Virus record (IMG/VR): IMGVR_UViG_3300031997_000048
Span: 1-28,402 of that record
DNA: 28,402 nucleotides
Source of the DNA: a virus
Strand: one strand, 5' to 3'
The notes below the pieces were generated by a model that searched no databases, was not told where the DNA came from, and saw nothing but the letters and a program-made list of their open reading frames with translations. The position numbers and the translations under genes are program-made. Shown in pieces: positions 4,830 through 12,836 of this stretch (position 1 is the stretch's first letter; each line of letters opens with the position of its first letter).

Positions 4830-7058
4830 CTAGAATATAACGTACCCGGCCTCATCGGCCGTCCCGTCGCCATCGCTATCCAATAGGTTATCAGAATCCC
4901 CGATGAAAGCATAGCGGCGGCGGAAATCGTCGCTGGCGCCGGAGTAGAGAATCAGCACTTGATCGCCGACCTCATGGGAATCCGGCGTGGTCCCCAGGGC
5001 CCCGCGAACGCAGGTCAACAATGCCACCTTGGGAGTCGAAAGCGGCCAAACTACATCATCGTATATTTCCCCGATGGTGATTTTTTCGTCCCCGATCCGA
5101 ATCTGCCCGCCGGTCCTGAAGTCAGCGGCGGTTAATCGGCCGCTTCCGCCGATCCCCACGGTGTCCCCTACCTCAATATAAATAAAGGTATCGTCATTGT
5201 CAATCGCCGTTACCAGCGTCCCCATCGCCGGAGCAATTAGGCCGTAACGGTCATCGCCATAGCCGGTGTCCGTCGCCTCAACCACGATCTCGTTATCCTC
5301 TTTCGGATCACGACAAGTGACCTTGTAAAGTTTCGACACCGCCGCGCCGGTCTCGCCGACTATCTCCGGCACGATGAGTCGGAGCAAGTCCCCGAGCCGG
5401 ATTGAGGCATAGTAGGTTTCGAGGCTGAAGGTCAGGATCGGGCACGCTTTTTTGTAGCGGTTGAACAGCTTGACCGCGAGCCAGTTTGCTTCCGCCGCCT
5501 GATATATCCAGGGGCAGTATCGAGTCTTGATCTGCGCCTTGCCATAGTTGACCGCGGCTTCGGCATCGGCATCATAATAAACCCGCAGCGCCCCGTAATT
5601 TTCCGGGGTCTCGCCGGGGTCGGGCAGCGGCGCGGAATGAAAAAGATATACTCGGGTGCATCGGGACTCATCGTAAAAATTGACCTTGCGCGAGTTGCGC
5701 CAGTGGTCGTCGCGGGTCAAGGCCGAAACGTCGGTCCCGATAACCGGCGGAGCCTGAATACTAAAGGCAATCTTACCCGATTCATTTACGAATACATCCG
5801 CCATGTTATCGGCGGCGAGGGTCTTGACCAATTCCCCGATGCTCGTTTCCTTTTCAACCTTGCGGCGGAAAGTCGCGCCCGCGTGCCAGCGATTGACTTC
5901 GGACGAGCAGGTAGAAATATAGACGATGGCGGCGGTGTCGTGGGCGACGGCAGTTGTCCCCCACACGCCCCGAACGATCCCGCTCAAGAGGGTATCTGTT
6001 CGCGTGGTATAGGCACACCATTCATCGTCTATCCGTATAACCCCGGCGTCGGGCAGGTAGTTTCCGCCGGTGACATCGAAGGCCGTCTCGGAATTATCAA
6101 GCGCCTCGTTCAAAACACAACCGTCATCGGCCACTTCCCAATAACCCGCGCCGATGCCGGACAGATAGAGCAGGTCATAAAGGATAAGGTCGGGCGCGAT
6201 CCCGGCGGTGAAAGCGGCGTTACCGTAGGCCAGCACCTGGGCGATGGCCAGTCCCGCGACGTGCTGCGCCGCCGACGTGCCATAGGCTCCGCGCCCCAGG
6301 CCGGTCAAGGTATTCAGCGTCGTATTGCGTCCAGTATAAGTAATGTATTCGCTTTCAATTTTAATGATCCGGGGATGCTTGGCCGAGGCGTCGAGGAAAC
6401 CGGCGGCGTCCACCACTTCCAAAGTCGCGCCCCCGATGGCGAGGGTGACATAGACCGTGTTCGATTCATCGATCTTGGCCGGGAGTTTCGCTTCCTTGGC
6501 TTTGTAGAGCAGGTCGCGGGCCATGATCTCCGCGCCGTCTCGGGAGACCGTGATATTTTCGATGGTGCCCGAGAACATCAATTCAAAGTCGGCCTCTAAT
6601 ACTCCGGCGTATCCCTCATAGACCTTGATCATCCGTCCCTGATAATTCGGGTTACGGGCTATCAGGTTGGGCCAGAATGATCCCACGTCGGCCTCGGAGG
6701 TGGTCTTGTTGACACAAACCAGCGGGGCGGCGGTGTCGGGCGCGAACTTTAACCTCCATTCTCCGGCCGAAACCTCGAACTTATCCTGCAAAATGCGGGA
6801 GCCGAGCGGATCGAACTTGAGCAGCAGGGGAAGCGCCCCGAGCAGGGATGGCGCTCCCCGGTTGGTAAACTTGTAATTATATGTCGATTGGGTATAGTTG
6901 GCGGTGTCTTTGCAAGTGGGCCAGGTGTAGGCGCACCGCCCGCCCGAGGCCGTGCAAGGCGCGACGCCGTACTCGTTGCCGCATTGATCCAGCTTCAGTA
7001 TAACCAGCCGGATCAACTGGCGCGAGGCGTCGGCGCGGGCAGCGGCCATCGTGGTCAA
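4830..7058 (-). CDS. Large tail-hub / baseplate-type protein, 742 residues
   Basis: The N-terminal region carries LDQCGNEYGVAPCTASGGRC and CKDTANYTQSTYNYKFT (residues about 23-68), a cysteine-containing pattern I associate with siphophage tail-tip proteins following the distal tail protein. The middle has two similar blocks, each with RIIKIESEYITYTGR- or RIDDEWCAYTTR-like strands followed by a GRGAYGT or RGVWGT turn; a third (RIGDEKITIG ... CVRGALGT) occurs near the C terminus, so the protein holds repeated small beta domains. It ends with an acidic loop, LLDSDGDGTADEAG, like calcium-binding type-3 repeats. A TTG at 7058 is favoured by a GAGGAA box six bases upstream; an ATG at 7049 is the alternative. 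Inferred role: hub or adhesin platform at the tail tip. Confidence 0.75.
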   Translation of the reverse strand: MTTMAAARADASRQLIRLVILKLDQCGNEYGVAPCTASGGRCAYTWPTCKDTANYTQSTYNYKFTNRGAPSLLGALPLLLKFDPLGSRILQDKFEVSAGEWRLKFAPDTAAPLVCVNKTTSEADVGSFWPNLIARNPNYQGRMIKVYEGYAGVLEADFELMFSGTIENITVSRDGAEIMARDLLYKAKEAKLPAKIDESNTVYVTLAIGGATLEVVDAAGFLDASAKHPRIIKIESEYITYTGRNTTLNTLTGLGRGAYGTSAAQHVAGLAIAQVLAYGNAAFTAGIAPDLILYDLLYLSGIGAGYWEVADDGCVLNEALDNSETAFDVTGGNYLPDAGVIRIDDEWCAYTTRTDTLLSGIVRGVWGTTAVAHDTAAIVYISTCSSEVNRWHAGATFRRKVEKETSIGELVKTLAADNMADVFVNESGKIAFSIQAPPVIGTDVSALTRDDHWRNSRKVNFYDESRCTRVYLFHSAPLPDPGETPENYGALRVYYDADAEAAVNYGKAQIKTRYCPWIYQAAEANWLAVKLFNRYKKACPILTFSLETYYASIRLGDLLRLIVPEIVGETGAAVSKLYKVTCRDPKEDNEIVVEATDTGYGDDRYGLIAPAMGTLVTAIDNDDTFIYIEVGDTVGIGGSGRLTAADFRTGGQIRIGDEKITIGEIYDDVVWPLSTPKVALLTCVRGALGTTPDSHEVGDQVLILYSGASDDFRRRYAFIGDSDNLLDSDGDGTADEAGYVIF

Positions 7059-7061
7059 GGT

Positions 7062-7838
7062 CTATTCCTCATACAATCCGCGCAAGGCCAGCGTGAGCGG
7101 GCCGCGCCAGGCGGAATTAATGAAAGGGACGCTCATGGCGTCAACATCGAACTCCATTAGGTATGCCGCCGCCGCGTAATTCTCGGGATCATGGCAGAAT
7201 ATAAACGGGGTGGCATATTGAGCGTTCCAAAAAGGGAACCACGTCGCGTTAATCCAAGTGGAGGATAGGTAAGAAAACGAGACATTCACCGTTCGGGAGC
7301 GGAAGTCAACCGTGGTCCCGAGTATGCGGCCGGTGTCGCCCTGGGCCGAACTCTTGTTGATCCGATGCGCGTCTGGATCAAATGGCGTGGTGAGGTACTC
7401 GGGAAATTCGAGATAGTTTCCGACAAAGAGGACGCCGATTTCGGGGCTGAATACCGCCCCGCCGTTGTTGTCGATGGTGAAGCGAGTATACTTTTTAGAT
7501 ACTTGGGTAAAAAATAGCGCCAGCGTTTTATTGCTTGACGGAGTAGTATAAGCGACTCTTTCAACCCATGTCGAATCGTCATCGCAATCTTCTACCTTAA
7601 AACGAGCGCCGCAAGTGAAAAGGTTGTGCCCACTAATGGCAACGCTTTGATAGGAAAGGGAGGTTGCCCCGTTGTATATTTTTATAACATAGGAGTTCGC
7701 GCCCGACCATGCCGCCCGGTAGTAGTCGCGCCAGGTGGTGAGCAGGGAAAGCGGGTGCCCGACCGTCACCGTGCCGCCGGTGGTGGTGAGGGTCGCCGCC
7801 GGTACTCGATTCTGGTAAAGGATGCGCGGGTATCCCAT
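7062..7838 (-). CDS. Distal tail protein (Dit-like), 258 residues
   Basis: Lies between the tape measure (11 bases upstream) and the large hub protein (three bases downstream), the standard position of the distal tail protein forming the ring at the end of the tail tube. The sequence is strand-rich and aromatic (WRDYYRAAWSGANSYVIKIYNG, KYTRFTIDN) with a late segment NVSFSYLSSTWINATWFPFWNAQ typical of proteins packing against a tube-like ring. It ends LTLALRGLYEE. No catalytic motif is seen. I infer the role from gene order and composition, not from a diagnostic motif. The weak GAGG box overlaps the end of the tape-measure gene, suggesting coupling. Confidence 0.65.
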   Translation of the reverse strand: MGYPRILYQNRVPAATLTTTGGTVTVGHPLSLLTTWRDYYRAAWSGANSYVIKIYNGATSLSYQSVAISGHNLFTCGARFKVEDCDDDSTWVERVAYTTPSSNKTLALFFTQVSKKYTRFTIDNNGGAVFSPEIGVLFVGNYLEFPEYLTTPFDPDAHRINKSSAQGDTGRILGTTVDFRSRTVNVSFSYLSSTWINATWFPFWNAQYATPFIFCHDPENYAAAAYLMEFDVDAMSVPFINSAWRGPLTLALRGLYEE

Positions 7839-7849
7839 TTAGTTTAGCC

Positions 7850-9790
7850 TCATGCCGCAAACTCCATGTGAACGTCACGCCGCTTGGCCTGGTTCATTTC
7901 ATCAAGGAACTTTCCCACGATGTCGGCGTAGTCGCCCATTACGAAGCGGCCCCGGAGCCGTTCGATTCCTTCAAAGGTGACAGAGGCGGAGCCGATGGAG
8001 GTTGCCGCCGCGCCGCGATTCGGGACCTCGTGGCCGCCGTGACCGCCGCCGCTGGCCCGGCCCGCCCCAGCGCCGCTGCCACTACCTCCCATTAAAGCGC
8101 CCAAGGTTTTGAGGGCCGTGCCCTCAACTATTTCTTTTCCTCCCGCCGCCCACAAAAGCGCGCCCCATCCCGGCGTTAGTGGATTCGCGCTTAGGGCTTC
8201 GGCCTTGACCATATCCGCGACGCCCGTCGCAATTAACGACGTTCCCATTTGGGATAGGACCCCGCCGAACATTTGACCGGCCGCCTTCATCATCCCCTTG
8301 GCCGAAACCTTTTGGCCCTGGATCATGCGGGCAAGGCAGTCGGCCATTATGTCCGTGCCGCCCTGGAAGGTAGCCGTGGCCGCATTGAGATACATCTGTT
8401 GGAACTCGGCTTGCCGGGCAAGGATGGCATTATTCTTTTCAGTTTCGGCGGCGACCTGAGCCGCCTTAGCTTTGTCTATATCAGCCAATTCCGCCTCGGC
8501 ATCGGCCCGGCGCGATTCCCGCAGCCCAGCCTCATAATCGGGAATGGCATATCCTTGCGCATCAACATCGGCCCGATGTTCTTTGTCCCATGCGGCCTGC
8601 TCCTTGGCAGCCTCCTCGGCAGCAATTTGAGCGGGAGTTTTCCCGGCGGCGCGACCGCCGGTGCCAGTACGGGCCGGGGTTGTCGGTTTGCCGCCCAGGG
8701 CAAATGCCATGGCGGTATCGGATTCGAGGCTGCCAGAGCCAACCGGAGCAGGTCCAGCCGATCCGCCCGCTTGTGATAATATCTTCAAGATTCGTAACAG
8801 TTTAATCATACCGGCCATTTTTTCACTAATGATCGGAATGATTATTCCCATCGCGCTCATTGCTATTTCAGCTCGGGCCATCGGCCCGATAACCCCCGCG
8901 AATGCGACTCCTAGTTCTTTCCAGTGAGTAACCAACATTGTGGTTATATTTACAACGTCAGTTAAGGGTCCAATTAATGGAGTTACCGCTTCCTTTTTCA
9001 GTCCAGTAAAAGCGAATTTTAATTCATCGATGGAATCTGTTAGGTCCGCCGCCGCCTTCGCGTCCTCCGTGCTCCATACGATCCCCAGTTCCTTGGCCTT
9101 GGCTATCTGCTCCTCAATCGCCACCCGGCCCATATTCATAATCGGAATCATGTCGGCCCCGGCCCTGCCAAACACCTTCAAGGCCAGCGCGGACTTTTGC
9201 GCCCCATCCGGCATACTTTGAAATTTATCGGCCAGGTCCATCAATACGTCATTCGTATCACGGAGACGGCCGTTGACTTCAACCGGAATATCCAGCGCGG
9301 CGAAGAGCTTGTCCTTGTCCCCAGCTTCCGCCGCCGCCACCATCGCCTTCTGCATCTTGTTGATGGCCGAACCCATCGTCTCAATCGACATCGAGGATTT
9401 GGCGGCAACCAACTGAAGGCCGGAAAGAGTCTCTACCGACACGCCGGTCTTTTGCGCCAGTTCATCGAACATATCGCCCTGATTGGCGATCTTGATGGTA
9501 AGTGCAGTGATAGCAACTCCGGCGGCGACAACGGCCCCGCCGACGGCCAGGACGGCCCCACCTACCATTGCCACCGGCCCGAGCGCCCGAGTCGCCGCCG
9601 CGGTGAACGATCCCATTGACAGCGTGCCCGTTTCAGCCTGTTTACCGATCTCCGCGAAAAATGAGGGCTTGCCCTTACCCGCCGCCGCCATCTTCCCCGC
9701 CGTCTGCTCCGCCTGCGCCCCGATCTTTTTCAGCACATCCGAAACCGTATCGGTGGTTTTTATCAGGATGGATAATTCTTTATCGGCCAT
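7850..9790 (-). CDS. Tape measure protein, 646 residues
   Basis: Sets tail length and is ejected during infection. The N terminus is an amphipathic helical region (ELSILIKTTDTVSDVLKKIGAQAEQ), then a strongly hydrophobic Gly/Ala/Val segment at residues about 72-99, then the common TMP block DMFDELAQKTGVSVETLSGLQLVAAKSSMSIE with KVFGRAGADMIPIM. A long Ala/Lys/Glu coiled coil follows (residues about 410-470), then a second hydrophobic part and a Gly-rich tail with GGGHGGHE. At roughly 1.5 angstrom per residue the tail would be near 100 nm, a short to medium siphovirus tail. It starts two bases after the frameshifted chaperone gene, as expected. Confidence 0.9.
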   Translation of the reverse strand: MADKELSILIKTTDTVSDVLKKIGAQAEQTAGKMAAAGKGKPSFFAEIGKQAETGTLSMGSFTAAATRALGPVAMVGGAVLAVGGAVVAAGVAITALTIKIANQGDMFDELAQKTGVSVETLSGLQLVAAKSSMSIETMGSAINKMQKAMVAAAEAGDKDKLFAALDIPVEVNGRLRDTNDVLMDLADKFQSMPDGAQKSALALKVFGRAGADMIPIMNMGRVAIEEQIAKAKELGIVWSTEDAKAAADLTDSIDELKFAFTGLKKEAVTPLIGPLTDVVNITTMLVTHWKELGVAFAGVIGPMARAEIAMSAMGIIIPIISEKMAGMIKLLRILKILSQAGGSAGPAPVGSGSLESDTAMAFALGGKPTTPARTGTGGRAAGKTPAQIAAEEAAKEQAAWDKEHRADVDAQGYAIPDYEAGLRESRRADAEAELADIDKAKAAQVAAETEKNNAILARQAEFQQMYLNAATATFQGGTDIMADCLARMIQGQKVSAKGMMKAAGQMFGGVLSQMGTSLIATGVADMVKAEALSANPLTPGWGALLWAAGGKEIVEGTALKTLGALMGGSGSGAGAGRASGGGHGGHEVPNRGAAATSIGSASVTFEGIERLRGRFVMGDYADIVGKFLDEMNQAKRRDVHMEFAA

Positions 9791-9792
9791 CG

Positions 9793-10598
9793 TCAGTCAC
9801 GCTCGCGGGGTTCGGCCCCGGCCCGGTTAATCGCCGTCTGCAAAACTTCCATGCCGTCCACCAGGGAAGCGGGCAGGTCCGTGATCGGCCCCAGCCGCCC
9901 GGCCTCGTAATGATTCCACAGCCGCATCATGCCCCGCGACAGGTCCGTTAGCTCCGACACCGGACAACGCGAGAGCGGACCGAATCCGGGGACGTCATCG
10001 AACAGCGGGCGCGGCGTCGGCTCATAACAGCCCCGCTGCCGCTTCATCGCTTCCCCATTTATAGGATTCAGTTTCGACACCGCTTCGCAATCCTCGCAAT
10101 TCCAACCTTTGAACTTGCCGGCCAGAAATCGGCCGGCCAGGGCTAGTTTTTTCTTTCGGCTTCCTCCAGATAGGACATACGGAAAAGTTCATTGAACAGT
10201 TCCACTCCCCAGGTAGTCGCGTTAATATATTCGAGCTTGGCCGCGTCCAGAATCTTTTTCCCATCGGGAAATTCGATCAGCGTTCCGTTCGCGTCCTTGA
10301 AATTTTCCCATCCGATAAGGCCGAAGCGGAGGCCGAGTTCCACGAACTCAATCGGAGGCCGATTGGTTTGCACCATTTTCAGCACCGCCGCCCGCTCCGC
10401 CCATCCCCAGGAGCGGAGGATAAAGACGGTTTGGGATGCGGCGTCGGGGCGGATAAAGGTCAGGGTGCAATCCGGCTCCTTGCCCGAGCACTTGTCCGCC
10501 ATCGGGCAGCCGCCTGCCCCGGCCCGGCGGTCGGAACAAAGCCTCTCGGCCTCCAAAATATACGAAAACCTTTCAGTCTTGGTCAATGCGATTGGCAT
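9793..10598 (-). CDS. Tail assembly chaperone GT fusion made by -1 frameshift (268 residues)
   Basis: The frame that overlaps the end of the G-like gene is open from 10146 to a stop at 9793, and is entered by slipping one base back on A AAA AAC. The fusion joins the 151-residue G-like protein to a 117-residue T-like extension beginning LALAGRFLAGKFKGWNCEDCEAV and ending RAGAEPRERD. In lambda-type siphophages the GT protein binds the tape measure and recruits tube protein. Position directly before the tape measure, frame direction (-1) and the slippery site all fit. An isolated GTG at 10080 exists but has no good ribosome binding site, so separate translation of T is unlikely. Confidence 0.85.
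10117..10152 (-). promoter_or_regulatory. Programmed -1 ribosomal frameshift signal
   Basis: The heptamer A AAA AAC (10152-10146) is in the correct X XXY YYZ phase with the G-like frame and is followed at once by the TAG stop (10145-10143). Eight bases after the heptamer begins a perfect 7-bp all-GC stem, GCCGGCC (10137-10131) pairing with GGCCGGC (10123-10117), with one extra G-U pair and a five-base loop. Slippery heptamer, spacer and stem match the known layout of -1 frameshift stimulators, and the -1 frame stays open for 117 codons. Confidence 0.9.
10143..10598 (-). CDS. Tail assembly chaperone G-like protein, 151 residues
   Basis: The unshifted product begins MPIALTKTERFSYILEAERL and ends EEAERKN at a TAG directly after the slippery sequence. 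The second half has the pattern common to siphophage chaperones (ELGLRFGLIGWENFKDANG, KKILDAAKLEYINATTWGVELFNELFRMSYLEEAE). Residues 21-44 contain four cysteines (CSDRRAGAGGCPMADKC then DC), a possible metal-binding insert I do not know from the classic family. It has a strong GAAGGGGGGGATCAA leader. It lies between tail tube and tape measure and should be made in excess over the frameshifted form. Confidence 0.82.
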   Translation of the reverse strand: MPIALTKTERFSYILEAERLCSDRRAGAGGCPMADKCSGKEPDCTLTFIRPDAASQTVFILRSWGWAERAAVLKMVQTNRPPIEFVELGLRFGLIGWENFKDANGTLIEFPDGKKILDAAKLEYINATTWGVELFNELFRMSYLEEAERKN

Positions 10599-10616
10599 TT
10601 GATCCCCCCCTTCTTT

Positions 10617-12038
10617 CTACTCGAAAATGATGGACAGATCCGTAGGATTCTCGACCCTGACCGTAAGCGGATGAGTCACTTCGGCCCCGCCATTGTCCTG
10701 ACCGCCGTCATCCGAAACCCGGCAATGGAGCGCCAAGAAGGTGATCTTGTTGCCCGCCGTCGCGCCCACGCGGGCGAGCCAGAAAAGGTCCGTGCCGCTG
10801 CCCTGGTAGGCCCGAAGATTGCGGGTGGCGTCCAAGACCTCCAACGGTGACATCGTGATCTCCGGATTCTGGCCGAGAATCTTGGCCAGATAATACCCGC
10901 CATGATTGTAATTCGGAGGATTGTCCACGTTGTTTCCGAGCTTGAGTTCCACGTCGCCGAAAATCATTTCCGGCTCGGAGGCCCCGACCAGGATGCAGCC
11001 GACGTTTTCAAGGGAAATGGCGGCATAGGTCGTGCTCTTTTTCTGGCTCTGCTGCGCCCCAACCGCACAGGCGATGGTGCCGATCTTGATGTAATTGGTG
11101 TCACTCCCCGTCCAGTCGCCTTTGAGGACAACGTGGTAAGGAGTGGTCCCCGCGCATGTCGGCGGCGTGGCGAACTCCAGAATTGTATACTGCTTGGTCG
11201 TGCTGATAAGCGTGGTGAGTATTTTGGCGGTCGTGCCGTTGGTAATCGCCGTTCCGCTCGGGTCGCCGGTTGAATCGGCCTGAATCTCCGCCCAGAATCC
11301 CAAAGTTTCGCCCGCCGGGGTGCCGACCTTTTGGGTTATGACCACCAGGTATTTCGGTTTGAAGGCCGCGGCCTGGTTGATGGTGACGGCCAATTCCTCA
11401 CCGACTCCCGTCGCCATCCGCAACCCCTCGTAATCGGAGCCGGAGGGCAGAGCATATACGTTATCGGAATGGTGTTCGAGCAGGTACATGGCGCCGATGG
11501 TGAGTAGCGGTTTCGGGAAATCGCTCGGATCCGCCAAGGGATTTTCGTCGCCCGTGGCGACGAGCCCGCCCTTGCCGGAATAATCGAGGCCGAGAAGTTC
11601 ACCGGCCTTGAATTTGAAAGAGCCGTCACCCCGGAGGCCGAGGCCGGTGAGATATTTCCCGCCGACGTTACCTTTGGCCGTTCCCGATCCCACCGATGAA
11701 ACGGAAGGATCGGCCACCCCCGTATAAGTCACCCGATGCCCGGAATCAGCGACTTCGGCGAGGGCCAGGCTCTCCAGGATATCGCCTAGGATGGTGTTCG
11801 GCGTGCCCGGCGTGCCGCTCCCCTTCATCTCGAACGTGCCGGTTAGTTCAACCTCTTCCGATCCCCTGATAGGAACCAGATCGGGAGTGACGTTGCGAAG
11901 CACGTTTCGAGCCTGGGGATGGGAAACGATTTTCAGCTTGCCATCCTTGATATAGATGGCTTCCGAAGCGGTGATGGTTTCGGCCGTCCCCGGCGTGGTC
12001 TCTTTTTTGAACGCGAAACTTCCGATCTTTGATAACAT
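10617..12038 (-). CDS. Major tail tube protein, 473 residues
   Basis: The N terminus (SFAFKKETTPGTAETITASEAIYIKDGKL) and VPIRGSEEVELTGTFEMKGSG are typical of siphophage tube proteins that build the inner beta-barrel ring. The C-terminal strands (PEMIFGDVELKLGNN, EITMSPLEVLDATRNLRAYQGSG, TFLALHCRVSDDG, HPLTVRVENPTDLSIIFE) complete the barrel. Residues about 150-330 form a long Gly/Thr-rich insert (VVITQKVGTPAGETLGFWAE, DSTGDPSGTAITNG) likely to be an extra domain on the tube surface. At 473 residues it is about twice the length of simple tube proteins. It uses the GGAGGATAC leader and directly precedes the tail chaperone gene, as in lambda-like gene order. Confidence 0.8.
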   Translation of the reverse strand: MLSKIGSFAFKKETTPGTAETITASEAIYIKDGKLKIVSHPQARNVLRNVTPDLVPIRGSEEVELTGTFEMKGSGTPGTPNTILGDILESLALAEVADSGHRVTYTGVADPSVSSVGSGTAKGNVGGKYLTGLGLRGDGSFKFKAGELLGLDYSGKGGLVATGDENPLADPSDFPKPLLTIGAMYLLEHHSDNVYALPSGSDYEGLRMATGVGEELAVTINQAAAFKPKYLVVITQKVGTPAGETLGFWAEIQADSTGDPSGTAITNGTTAKILTTLISTTKQYTILEFATPPTCAGTTPYHVVLKGDWTGSDTNYIKIGTIACAVGAQQSQKKSTTYAAISLENVGCILVGASEPEMIFGDVELKLGNNVDNPPNYNHGGYYLAKILGQNPEITMSPLEVLDATRNLRAYQGSGTDLFWLARVGATAGNKITFLALHCRVSDDGGQDNGGAEVTHPLTVRVENPTDLSIIFE

Positions 12039-12071
12039 TTCCGTATCCTCCCTTGGCGGCCTCCGCCGCGA

Positions 12072-12836
12072 TTATTGCGAGTATGGATTGCCCCGCTTTG
12101 TCCTAAACCAAATAATATACTCGGCATAAGCGATGCCGCGTCCCATGAACTCATCCGGCATGACGGCCTCGCGCTCCACGCCCCCGACGGCGGCAGTGTC
12201 AATCGCATACCCGCCCCGCGTTATATCTATTGCCAGCGCCCGCTCCACGTCCGCCATCAGCCGTTCCAACGCCAGCGCCGGGTTATCCCCGCTCATCGTG
12301 AATCCCCGGACCACGAGAGTTTGATGGTGGTCGGTATAATTGATCTGCGATTGCTCCCGGCTCTCATCTTCAATCCAGGCGGTAAGAGTCGGATAGGTCG
12401 CCACGTTGGGGTCGTTAAGCGGCCGGGTCCGCTCCACTTTCGCCACGGTCTGATTATAGCCAGCGGAGAGAGTTATTCCTTGGAGCGTGGTGACTACGTT
12501 GTCAAAAATCAGGCCGGAGATTGGAGCATTGACCGGGGTGACGACATAGGAGGCGGCGACCACGTCGAAAGCATATTGGAAGGAATCGGAGGCCATACCC
12601 GCCGCGCCGGTATAGGTCCAGGCGTGATGCCATTGACCGGCGGGACCGGCGGCGGGTATAGTATAGGTTATAGAATAAATGCCAAGACTGAGGCGCGTCG
12701 GCGTGAGGGTCGCCATGACCGTGCTTGACGGGTCAAGGATGCGGACGGAGCCGACGGCATAGGGATCGTATAGGCTTCCGTTGCGGGTGAAGCGGACGGT
12801 GAAGGTGGCGGTCTGGCTGGCGATATAGGACGCCAT
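12072..12836 (-). CDS. Ig-like domain fused to tail-terminator-like protein, 254 residues
   Basis: Two parts are visible. Residues 1-95 form a beta-sandwich-like domain (QTATFTVRFTRNGSLYDP, VRILDPSSTVMATLTPTRLSLGIYSITYTIP, GQWHHAWTYTGAAG) resembling bacterial Ig or fibronectin-type folds. Residues about 100-254 resemble tail completion/terminator proteins: an N-terminal strand-helix region, then LTAWIEDESREQ, THQTLVV-type strand HQTLVVRGFT, the helix NPALALERLMADVERALAI, and a final strand AEYIIWFRTKRGNPYSQ. Position immediately upstream of the tube gene supports a terminator capping the tail. The fused Ig-like domain could decorate the neck and stick to host surfaces. The domain split is my reading and not tested by alignment. 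Confidence 0.6.
   Translation of the reverse strand: MASYIASQTATFTVRFTRNGSLYDPYAVGSVRILDPSSTVMATLTPTRLSLGIYSITYTIPAAGPAGQWHHAWTYTGAAGMASDSFQYAFDVVAASYVVTPVNAPISGLIFDNVVTTLQGITLSAGYNQTVAKVERTRPLNDPNVATYPTLTAWIEDESREQSQINYTDHHQTLVVRGFTMSGDNPALALERLMADVERALAIDITRGGYAIDTAAVGGVEREAVMPDEFMGRGIAYAEYIIWFRTKRGNPYSQ

Noticed and set aside
5637-6599. 320-aa plus-strand frame
   Set aside because: Antisense shadow of the large tail-hub gene; Gly/Arg-rich with no motif or ribosome binding site support.
8273-8776. 167-aa plus-strand frame
   Set aside because: Antisense to the tape-measure coiled coil; no supporting start signals.
10022-10264. 80-aa minus-strand frame at the G/T junction
   Set aside because: Third frame of the chaperone region; the -1 frame with the slippery site explains the coding here.
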